Source of the DNA: Denticeps clupeoides
Taxonomy: Eukaryota > Chordata > Actinopteri > Clupeiformes > Denticipitidae
DNA length: 64,000 nt
NCBI RefSeq assembly: GCF_900700375.1
Contig: NC_041708.1
Coordinates: forward strand, 4,373,313 to 4,437,312
Direction of reading: 5' to 3'
This document shows positions 26,022 through 36,600 of the stretch, piece after piece. Below the pieces are notes generated by a model. The model worked only from the letters and a program-made list of their open reading frames with translations, was not told where the DNA came from and searched no databases. Each line of letters opens with the position of its first letter. Positions within the stretch are counted from its first letter, which is position 1. The translations under genes and the position numbers were made by a program.

Positions 26022-26212
26022 ATTTACGGCATTTATCAGACGCCCTTATCCAGAGTGATTTACAGTCAGTAGTTACAGCGACAGTCCCGCCCCCCCCCGG
26101 AGACACTCGGGGTTAAGTGTCTTGCTCAGGGACACGATGGTAATAAGTGGGGTTCGAACCCGGGTCATCTGGTTCACAGCCGAGTCTCTAACCCACCACG
26201 CTGCTACACACC
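26022..26212 (-). repeat. SINE family A, nearly full copy, reverse
   Basis: TTACGGCATTTATCAGACGC, CTTATCCAGAGTGATTTAC, GGTTAAGTGTCTTGCTCAGG and GGTTCGAACCCGGGTC are all present in order. The B-box end is well kept. It lies between the wdr24 start codon and the presumed promoter. Confidence 0.8.
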
Positions 26213-26703
26213 CATACCGCCTTTCAGAAACTCGTACGAATTCATACGAAATAACCATACATTATTATTCTGTTTGTGTGTCATTACCTTAATGTGTTTC
26301 GGTGTTTCGGGTGGTCTTCACGAGAATGAATCATTCGCGGGATTATTCATTATCAACCGAGCTCTACGTTAGCTAAAATGCTAACCGTCTATATTTCTGA
26401 GGAAAAACAAAACCAACAAAAGAATAAAACAACTCAACCGAGTCGGCTCGGTGGCTTTGTTAGTTACGTGCCGGCCATTTAAAGTCTTAAGGGATGTAGG
26501 AAAATAAGTTTACAAGCACCTCTACACGTCCGAAGCCAAGCCGTACTGTACACAGAAGAGCCGGGTGTCGTGACGCTACTGTCGTAAAAAAAAAAAAAAA
26601 AAAAAAACGGTATACGGCCCGCATGTTTTGTTGGGGTTGTGATCTCCCAGTTCCTGCTGCGATAAAGTGAGTAACTTGATTTGAAACTGTTTAGTCATCC
26701 ATA

Positions 26704-27240
26704 CAATACAGGGCAAAAGTTTGGACACACCTTCTCATTCAATAGGTTTTCTTTATTTGAATGACCATTTACGTTGGTAGATTCTCACTGAAGGCATCAG
26801 AACTATGAGTGAACACATGTGGAGTTATGTACTTAACAAAAAAAGGTGAAATAACTGAAAACATGTTTCATATTCTAGTTTCTTCAAAATAGCCACCCTT
26901 TGCTCTGATTACTGCTTTGCTCTGATTACTGCTTTGCACACTCTTCAAGAGCTTCAAGAGGTCGTCACCTTAAATGGTTTTCCAACAGTCTTGAAGGACT
27001 TCCAAGAGGTGTTTAGCACTTTGCCTTCACTCTGCGGTCCAGCTCACCCCAAACCATCCAGATTGGGTTCAGGTCCGGTGACTGTGGAGGCCAGGTCTCC
27101 CCTTTTTGTTAAGTACATACCTCCACATGTGTTCATTCATAGTTTTGATACCACCAGTGAGAATCTACCAATGTAAATGGTCATGAAGATAAAGAAAACA
27201 CATGAATGAGAAGGTGTGTCCAAACTTTTGGCCTGTACTG
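26704..27240. mobile_element. Tc1-like element, internally deleted
   Basis: Ends CAATACAGGGCAAAAGTTTGG and CCAAACTTTTGGCCTGTACTG flanked by TA, with long inverted terminal regions (GGTAGATTCTCACTG and its complement). The interior carries the reverse complement of a Tc1 transposase C-terminus (TGGTTTTCCAACAGTC, CCCAAACCATCCAGATTGGG). It lies in the 5' UTR intron of the HhH gene and is related to 38749-39228. Confidence 0.85.
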
Positions 27241-27404
27241 TACATTACAGCGTCCCAACCCCCTCGATATACTGCAGCACAAATGAACAAAATCATAAAT
27301 AAATGAGCAAAAGTTCATTAAGCAACAGCCAGTTAGTGGTTTCACCTTTTTCACTTACCTGACACTGCTACCTTCTCTCTCATTTCTGTGTCTCCTGCCT
27401 TTAG

Positions 27405-29151
27405 ATGCCAGCAGACAAAGGGTTATTTGGATGTCTGGACCCCGCCATTTGGAGAGGGGTTTATGGCAAATATTGGACTGTAATGGCAACAAAGGCTTCT
27501 GGCAAGGGGAGGTCTGCGGGGAAACTGCTGAATTTGGACAAGTGGTGAGCATGCTGGGCTGTGCCGCCCGAGGCTTCCATCAAAACACACACTCCACATT
27601 CATGCCTTTTTTTCCCACCAACTCAGTTACAATCACTGAGGAATTTGAGATTTGTGCCTGTGGACCACCGGCAGCTGAGTGAGGGGAATATTTGTGACTG
27701 TCTGATAGGTATCAAGAGGAGCTTCCTGCGCTGATATCCGGCCGGCCACTTCGGTACCTCGTCCACGCAGAACTGGTGAAGCTGATGGAATGGAAATTAG
27801 CCGTCAGTGAAAATGTATTTATGTTATCTCTAATCTGAGTTTATCTGAAGCTGCACGTGCACTGCAAATGTCTGGCGGTTTTGTTTAGAGGGGCCGGTTT
27901 CGACCTGGACTGCAGCGGCTGGTCGTTTCCAATAGCGAGGAGGAGGTAGAGAGCTGCACCAAACACGCGTTCGACCTGTTGCCCGATGTTGAAGCTGCCA
28001 TTGCGAAACTGAGCATGCTGAAAGGGATAGGGCCTGCCACAGCCTCAGGTGAGAACACACTGCCATGTCCACACTTTTATCTGATATATAACACTAGGCA
28101 CCAGTAAGACTAGTCAAAACAAACCACCACCGCAAGATATTTTGTTAAAAAAATCCACATTTCAAATCCAATATTGATTTACCTTAACTGTTTTTCATTC
28201 TTCTCATTAATCAGTGGCATGATGTGTATGTGTAGAGAAAGAGTCTCGGTTCTCCTGTTGTTCTCTGAGCAGCTATACTATTTTGTTCTCCATCTGTAGG
28301 CTTTTGCTTGTAGGAGATCATTCATCACTTTACAGGGTTGGGAGAGACCGACATCTCTAGATATCAGTCATTAAATTCAATTATTGCAACTTATATGTTT
28401 TAATAATCAATATTTACATTTTACACATTTACAACAATTTCAAAGTTACTGATGGGAAGGTTAAAAAAAACTTTTAAATAGTTTCACTCATGTTAACAGT
28501 AAATTGTAAGTCGTTCTGGATAAGGGCGTCTCATAAATGGCGTAAATGTACATTTTTATAATACTTTCTGCGGCTTCATTTAATTTGCCGCTGTGACCGC
28601 CTTGAAATATTTAATGCCACTGATCTGTATATTAATCACCTTAACTTTAGTGAATATTTCAAAATAAATTTCATTGGTCTGCCTTCCTTCCCCCTACATT
28701 TTTATAGCAGTGCTTGCTGCGGGAGCAGGCGATGAGGTGGCATTCATGGCAGATGAGTGTGTGGAGAGCATTCCGGAGTTATGCCCGGTACAATACACAG
28801 CCAAGCACTTCAGCCGCTACCTGCAGCACATCACCGCAAAAACACAGCACCTTAATGAAGGTACAGCAGGTAACATGAAACCAACTCACCTCATGTGATG
28901 CTGACTAACATGTCCCCATTTCATCTTCATCAGTGGACAGTCAAAAAGACTGGACTCCTCACCGGGTAGAGCTGTGTTTGTGGACGTGGGCAGCAGCCAA
29001 CCAGCTCCAGCCATCTCTGATGGAGGAGTTCATTGTTCTCGGCCAACCAGAGACCAGTGGACAACCAGTCAAGAAAGTCACCCCCCGAGCAAATAAAACT
29101 AATAGTGAGATGTCCAACGAGAAGACGGTGAAGAGGCGTAAGATGCAATAG
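27405..29151 (+). CDS. uncharacterised protein with helix-hairpin-helix motif
   Basis: Five coding exons: 27405-27544, 27709-27802, 27889-28048, 28708-28860 and 28934-29151; 765 nt, 254 aa, phases consistent. The ATG sits exactly at the first acceptor (CTTTAG|ATG), so an upstream 5' UTR exon is required. I did not recognise a named gene. Residues 14-50 (IWRGVYGKYWTVMATK) look conserved in style, and 73-90 read MEWKLARGRFRPGLQRL. Residues 122-137 (LKGIGPATASAVLAAG) fit the helix-hairpin-helix of DNA glycosylase-type folds, followed by EVAFMADECVESIPEL. The tail is Lys/Arg-rich (KTVKRRKMQ), suggesting a nuclear protein. A DNA-binding role is inference. Intron 3 holds repeat R copy 2 and a SINE tail. 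Confidence 0.85.
28196..28420 (+). repeat. unnamed interspersed repeat R, copy 2
   Basis: Blocks GTTGTTCTCTGAGCAGC, TTTTGTTCTCCATCTGTAGG and CTTGTAGGAGATCATTCAT in the same order as copies 1 and 3. Copies 2 and 3 also share ACTTTACAG/AGTTTACAG and CTAGATATCA-like sequence, so they are closer to each other than to copy 1. Confidence 0.65.
28499..28553 (+). repeat. SINE family A, 3' tail only
   Basis: AAATTGTAAGTCGTTCTGG followed by ATAAGGGCGTCTCATAAATG. Only the tail remains, consistent with 5' truncation on insertion. Confidence 0.65.
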
Positions 29152-32100
29152 ACCATGTTGGCTGCTAGAACTTCAATTCCATTCAGTTCCAAATCAATAA
29201 CATGTCTGTGCTCCTTATTCAGTTATAGAAAATTAATACAACACCTTATATCTCTACTGTACAGCACGCCCACTGCCAAATTTCAATAGTGGTCAGCTTT
29301 TGTCAAAAAGAGTCGCTCCTGATTATAAAGCAGCAGACCTGTGTGTGAACAGTGTTTACAGTAACATTAACTTGACTGTCTATAATGTTGCATATAAAAG
29401 GTGTTTCATTTGCTACTGTCTAGACATGCTATATAATTTCCCGCACGTTCATTCACCAGTGGACAACCAGTCCACAGTTGTTTATGCATGGTGCATATAA
29501 TCACACGCAGAGACATGGGAATCATCAAGCCACCGTACCACTCTTTATTCTTACTGTTCCTAAATGGATGCAGGTAGAATGAACAGTACAAAAGAAAAAC
29601 AGCTGATAAAAACCATATAAAATGGCTCAGAACATTTCAACATTTACATTACGTACATGACTGAAAAAACAAAAACTGTAATATAAACTATCTATATTTA
29701 CATCTTTTTTTTTATTTGTTTCACCCAAAGGGAAAAAAAGGCTTAATGTAGAACTTTTTGTAAAGTCTCATAATTGAAAATTGTAAACCATGTCAATTGT
29801 GTCCCAGACCTGAAGTGGTTGAGACAGGATATTTTTTTCCTCATTTTTGGCACCATTTTAAAGCAGAGTGTAAAAGAAAAGGGGTTAGGTGGGTCACAAC
29901 TAGATGAGTTGAGCTGCTGTTTTCACCATTTTTAATTCTACTTCGAACTTTGAATTCATTTCAAGGAAAAAACTAAATCAAAAAGCAGCCAATTTCTTTT
30001 TCTTCATCGCAAAATCTTGAATGTGACCCAAGAGACAAAGCCGTTCCACAGAACACAAGCAGGCCCAGTGCAGAATGCAGAAAGAGAACTTGGGGTAAAC
30101 ACCAGAGAGGTGGAATATTCTCATCCGTTGGGGGGGGCTCCACTGTGTAGGTGAATAGCACCATATAAAAATATGGAAAGCCACTCTTATGGGGTCTGGC
30201 TTTATTTCATCACACAAATGCTGAGGTTTTGATGCAGTTACAATGCAGCTTTTGTCTCCAGCGAGTACTATGATCTGCCTCATTCTGGCACATAAAGCAC
30301 CAGTTCAAGTTCAGAATGATTTAAGACCTAAATCTGCAAACTGTTGTCACGTAGGAATCAATTGTTCAATGCAAAGGCAACTGTCCCATGACATTTATCA
30401 CCATTGTAGCTTCTCAGCAGAATTTCATGTCTCAATGTTTTGAGCATTACTTTAAATGCTGCTTTTGTTTGATAGAGATAAGGCATATTCAAACAAAAAC
30501 TAATTTCTATTACCAAAAGCACCTAAATGGGTTAATTAAAGTTAAACAATAGTGATGGCTTGCTGGCTTTTGACTGAAGACTAATGACTAAGACTAATAA
30601 GGGAGGACTACTGGGATAGAGATCTGAAACTGGCAGGCGAATAAAGGGGACAGAGTCGACAAAGATGACCTCAGAAATAACGGCAACCCTAAAATGCAGC
30701 TCACAGTACTGATAAGAGGCGTCCTTTTCCTGTTCGGTCTTCTTTACGTTAGACACTGATCTGTATAAGAACTGGATGGCCACAAAGATAAGGGGATAGT
30801 GACTGTCCGGAAGCCCACATTTCATTTAGTCCATTTTACAACAATACTACAGTTCTCTCCATGACATTGAGCTATCATCCTCATTTTTCAAAGATGTAAT
30901 AATCTTGAGATAAGAACATAATGAATGTTTTTATATCACATTTTACATGCCAGATGTTACTAAAGTGGCTTTCCTCAAAGTCTATTTCTATGTTATTGTT
31001 TACTGGTAATGACATGAATGAAAACTAATGGAAATTTGCAAAACGTGAATTTGTGGCCTTCTATCGCTTCCATAAAAGCTGGACGGTTTAGACCTTCATG
31101 AAATCGGAAAACGGGACCATCCCAGTGGCAGGTATAGAGAGCTGGCCGATACAGTTCTTATGAAACCAGTGCTTGTGGCAGAGAGCACAGGAATTTAGGG
31201 TACCGAAGTAGGCCAAGAGTCAGGCACTGAGTGGAGCTACATACCTGGTCAGGGTTAGCAGCTAACAGGTGGGGCTCTAGCCAGTCAGAGAGGTTCGCGT
31301 CACGTTAGTCCCCCAGCCGAGCTCTGGCGGGTTAGGTTATCAACCTAGTCACGTTTTAAAGAGAAAGCAGACAACGAGCTACACGTCTGGTCCTGGTTAG
31401 CACTGAGTCGTAGATATGCAGACGTACAGTGAGGATGGCGGTAATAACCCGGGCAGTAGTGCTTTAGTAACAGCAGAGCTTGTAAAGTAACAGTGGAAGT
31501 CTAATACGCTACACTGGCCTGCTGTTGTACTGCACACACAAAACAGATGAGCAACCATGGCTTACACCCATACACACGGCTAAAGGATGTAGAAATTTCC
31601 TGACTAAAAATGTTGCTTTTGATTATTTGAAACAGTGCAAAATGTACATATCAGCTCTTCAGTTGGAATAAATTGCTGTCAAAACTCGTCAATATCCAGC
31701 TTTTCACAAACTTGCATTACGTATACGTATGCCCAGACTTCAGGACATTCACATAGAATTATGGATTTTCCGATTACAAAATAATCCTAAATATTAATAT
31801 ACGTAATGCATCTTATATACAGCTCTGGGGAAAGAAAGAGAGAATCTACAGTATATCTAAATGTCAGACATCCCTCATCCATTGAAGAGTAAGTCCAGTT
31901 CAGTTTCCCATCCACTTGTCCAGATGAAGGCGATGAGACCAGACATCCCAGCAACACTCTCTGGCTACTCCTGGCGAGTCCCACGACGTCCCCAGGAACC
32001 TTCATAATTTGTTATTATTATAAGATGTAATATTGCCTATAAATTGCTTTAATTGGTTGTTTAGCATTACCATGACATTAGAGTTCTTTATAATAGTTCA

Positions 32101-33618
32101 ATAGTTTATTATAGTTCTTTAATGACAACTAGAATTTTGATTCAAATGTGATGATAGTATACATCATATATAATAATATATATTTTTTTTACAATTGAGA
32201 AATTTGCTTTTGTGGCAGAGCTGTATTCTACATACCTAATGATAAATGAAATAACACCAATTTAATGCATTTTGTCGTGGCATCTGCATATCCATCTGTT
32301 GAAAACTGGATTTTGAGTTTTGCAAGTGAGATTCTGATTGATCAAAATTGCTATTGTTCTACTAAAACATGTTCAAATTACTGAAAGCAACATTTTATCC
32401 AGGCAGTGTGCATGTTGAAAACTTCTCCCTTAGCTGAGCCAGACAGCTCCACATCTCTATCCGTTTCACTAGACAGAGCTGCAACATTTAGCTGGATATT
32501 GGCACTAGTCAGAAACAGGGCTGGAGTAAACCAAAAATAATCAGTCCACACAAGATTCAGCTGGCATCGGGTGAAATGTTCCTTATCTGTTTGCCAGACT
32601 CACAAGACAAAAAAACAAAACCCATGAATAAAGGTGCAATACAAAAGAAAAAAAGCATAGGGCTTTAAGAAATGCTCAGTAAAGAGTCTGTGTCAGACAA
32701 TCAGAGGTCAGGTTCATAACAGTTTGTAAGCATCATAGAGAACACCGTTCCACCAGATCCCTCTCAAAACCAGCAAGGACAGCAGAACAACTCTGGTAAA
32801 GACTGTAATGACCATCTGTGGAGGAGACCCAAACACAGCAGCTACCCAGGCAACAGTTGCCGCTGGTAGCCTCGGCAACAGTCCCCCCTAGATACAGGTT
32901 TGCTGTGGCACTTGTTCCAGCGAATGTTAGATGAATGAATGATGCCACTAGACACAATGATATAGGGAGGGTTCACAGCTTGGGTTGTTAGGAGGGCATC
33001 AGATCGGGGTGTGTTCATTTTGGCTTTGGAGTTTCTATGGCAACTCAGTTCTTCTATGGCTGAACAAGAAATGAGACGCGATTGTGTTCACCCGACTCAT
33101 CAGTCTTACACAGACAGGCAAACACACGCGGCAGAAGAGGGGAGGATATAATACATACTGGGTACCCACACACAAACACTCTGAATTGGATCAGAACTTT
33201 CTGTCTGTTTACTTTTCTTTCTTTTTTCTTTTTTGTGCGAGCCAGCTGTGGCGCCCATGGGAGGGCGCTGTCCAATGTTGACCCACATCTCAGTGTGTGT
33301 GAGCCTGCAATGTCTGACATTGTTGTGTTTTGCTGAGTGTGTGTGTTAGAGGTTGGCTGGGTGTGTTCACCATGTGCTGGCTGCTGAGTGTGTTTAGATT
33401 TATTATGTCTGTGGTGCTGAAGTGTCCTACCCTTGGGTGTGGATGCTGGCTGCTGTGTAACCAAGGCAACCTGAATAAGTCACTTTCATTTTTTTTATGC
33501 CACGCCTTTCTTGTTCCTGGTTTCATTTTGCTAGGGGCCGTGTTTGACCGTGACTGGTTGAAAGAGAAAATAGGAGGAGCACTTATGTGAAGTGGATGCG
33601 TGAGCCGGAGGCGGGTCT
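29152..33618. other. 4.4 kb AT-rich stretch without recognised gene
   Basis: No exon with homology was found on either strand, and the open frames of 60-145 codons lack codon pattern or splice context. It contains few recognisable repeats, which is unusual here. A minus-strand AATAAA (29549-29544) and several others are possible ends of a long rhbdl1 3' UTR. A short Cys/His-rich open stretch on the minus strand at 31088-31219 is described under findings. The segment 31140-31520 is more GC-rich than its surroundings. Confidence 0.4.
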
Positions 33619-36600
33619 TCAGGGAGGGGGAGGGATCTGCACCCCTAGCAGCTCGTATGCAAAGATGTTCCAGAAGACGGCGAACAGGAGGAAGGTGATG
33701 AAGGAGAAAATAAGGACCCACCAAGAGCACTGACTCTGCAGGCTCTCCTCATAGCTCCGCAGAATCAGCAGCCCCATGCTGATGCCCACCACCGCCCCGG
33801 ACAGGTGGGCCATGAAGCTGGGCTGGGGACCGGAGGAGGGAAGGGGTGGAGAGAAGCGCAACCAGACGGCTCGGCCCACCTCAGAGCTCACTACAGATTT
33901 GGAGAGAACACACCAGTACTGTGAAATTAGGCCAAATATTCTTGTGCTGAATGTGCATTACACAATTATTAAAAGACACATTACAATAATATGGTTGTAA
34001 TTGGGCAATTTACTCTATTTCACCAATTAAATGTAACCATTTACAAAATACATTGTTGTGAAGTGTTAAGAGTGGCAATATGGTTCACAATATTCAATAA
34101 AAAAAAATTTGTCAAACAGCAGTACATGCGCAAACCAACACACACACACAGAGCACAGAGCATACATGTATTGGTGGAAATAGATACACAAAAAGTTCAC
34201 TGCAAAGAGAAAGTATCAATAATTGCTCACACACACACACACACACAGTTCAGAGAACTGCAGAGAACAGGCTCATTGCAGAAAAATTCAGACAAACACA
34301 CACACAGAGCTGCTGAGAGATGTTTTTCACACAGACAGTGTCCAGAACCCTGCACAGCACACAGCAACCCACTGCAGAGGAATGCTGCACACACAGGAAG
34401 TACTTACTGCAGACCAGCGCCAGAACCATTCGCAGGAGCTTGTAGGGACACTTCATGCCAGCCCAGTTCTACAACAGACACATATAGCCATACTCTCATC
34501 AGTAATACAAGACCCCTACTGAAACTGTAATAAACTGAAAAATGTAGAGAAATTATAGAAATTTTGAATTGGCTGAAGAATATGGGCTTGAGAAAAATGT
34601 TGATGATTATCAATATGTACGTTTCAATATGTTTCCAGAAGAAAATATGTAAATAAATACACAGGAAAATTATGGAGCTACCTGAATATAGCATAGAGAG
34701 AGTAAATGATGGAATTCCCACCATCTATAAACCTACCACAAACTACACATTGTGCTTTGTTTCGAATTGTTCCTATGCAAGGGAACAGAATGTATCGACA
34801 AAGTGATTTTCTCTCCAGGACTGTCAGATCTATAATGACTAGACTTACCCAGATATAGATTTTCTCTGCCAACAAACACATTTTTGTGAGGACCAAGAGT
34901 AATAATTACCCATGTTTAATTACCTTTATCTAACAAAGCATCCTAAAGCTTACTTCTGAAATTTACTTCAGTAACCAAAGGCACATTTTTTTGCTCTTTT
35001 TGTGAATATTTATTCTCCCAGTTCTTAATTTTACAAATTTTAGGTTTCTCCTCTTTCATCCTAATTGCAATTTTCACAGTAGTGGAAATAATGTTACCAT
35101 GACAACATTGGCGAGATGGGCGGAGCAAAGAGCATAGACGCCCCCTGAGCCTCCGACTACCGGTGCACGCATGTCAGTGATGGAGACAGTCAGCGAGCCT
35201 GAGAGAAAGAGAGAGACGGGGGGGTATTTATGCTAATAAGTACAGCGTGACCTTCACATGCACTCAGAACAACACATGCACAACGCAGGGGTCTGACTTC
35301 AGGCCATAAAACACACACTCACACTCTGAGCCAGAAGGTCATACAGGTCAGGCTGTGAAATGGACACAATGAGGTCCTTTATCATGACCATGGCAACAAA
35401 AGAAAGGCAATTATTACTATGGCAACGGAACCTCTTTGGTTCAAAGCCCACAGCTTGTTGATTTCTGGCCTAGGTGTGAGCGTGTGTGGGTTGTTAACCT
35501 CTGACAGATCATCTATAACGTGCCATTTGGCTGTTGCTGCAGAGACCTGAGATCAGCACTCTTTCACACACACACACACAAACACACAGACTTCTGACTA
35601 AGTTGATCAATAAAAGTTGTACACAAGGCAATTTACCATAATGCATGGTTAAATCCATCTCTGCAGAACACAAAGACTCAGTGCCGGATGGGACATTCCA
35701 CGGGAACCCACCGGGCCCAAATGACACAGGACCACCCTTCAAGTTTATTCCTCTCATCACATACTAACAAACATGGTCTGAATGACGCACATTCATTAAC
35801 TCTACCTCACCTGCTACTACTCCGGCCATGTAGAGCAGACTGATGCGCAGGATGCCGTGAACCATTTCCAGGGGAACGCCAATCATCAGCTGCAACAGAG
35901 CATTGAAGCCCAACTGCTCCAGGCTGAAACACACACACACACTCCTGTTATATTAACCCACATGCAGGAAACAGTAATGTAATCGGTGTTCTGAGGGACT
36001 TACCCCACGTGCATGAACATGTAGCTGAAGAACCTCCAGACTTGAGCTCTGTGTCCAGGATGGTAGACCAGGGGACTCTTCATGAAGTCAGGCTGGTAGG
36101 TCTGCAGAACCCACTTATTTAGTATCACCCCATAGCAGAGGAACACCACGATCTACACAAAACACACACAAAAACACAGATTTTACGGCCGGTTACTCAA
36201 GTCTTTATCGTTGTAAATTCATGCCATCGCAGGCTTGGTTGCTCTTTGGGGCCTTTTCAAGATGGCTGGTGGAGGCACGTCCCATCACCAGCATTGATCG
36301 TGTTCAGTGAACAATTAGTGGGCTGAAGTCCTTGCCATTTATCTTCCCAGAAACGGCAGAAGTCAAGTGCTGACACAGTTTAAAGCTGCAGTTTCAAAGC
36401 CTTTTTTTTTTTTAAGTGAGTTCGCATTAACTTCTCTTTGAAAGTTTCAGAGCGGCATTAGCTTTTTGCTACCAACCAGCCGACCCATAAAGTAGTGTTG
36501 TAATCAAGACCACCTAAACTGAGACCAAGACATTGCAGAGACCGGAGGGTACCAAGACCAAGACACAGCCGAGACTTGAGGGTACCAAGACCAAGACACA

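Larger units (their letters stand above)
25708..27404. promoter_or_regulatory. divergent wdr24 / HhH-gene promoter interval
   Basis: The start codons of the two divergent genes are 1.7 kb apart. For the right-hand gene a likely 5' UTR exon ends at 26666 (donor GTGAGTAA), with its acceptor at 27404. The CpG-containing stretch 26280-26600 is the best candidate for a shared promoter. No TATA box was found. A reverse SINE A copy lies at 26022-26212 and a Tc1-like element at 26704-27240. Confidence 0.5.

Noticed and set aside
33054-33730. Overlapping open frames of 85-146 codons near the end of rhbdl1
   Set aside because: They lie antisense to, or just past, the last rhbdl1 exon, lack homology and contain low-complexity Thr/His runs from CA repeats.
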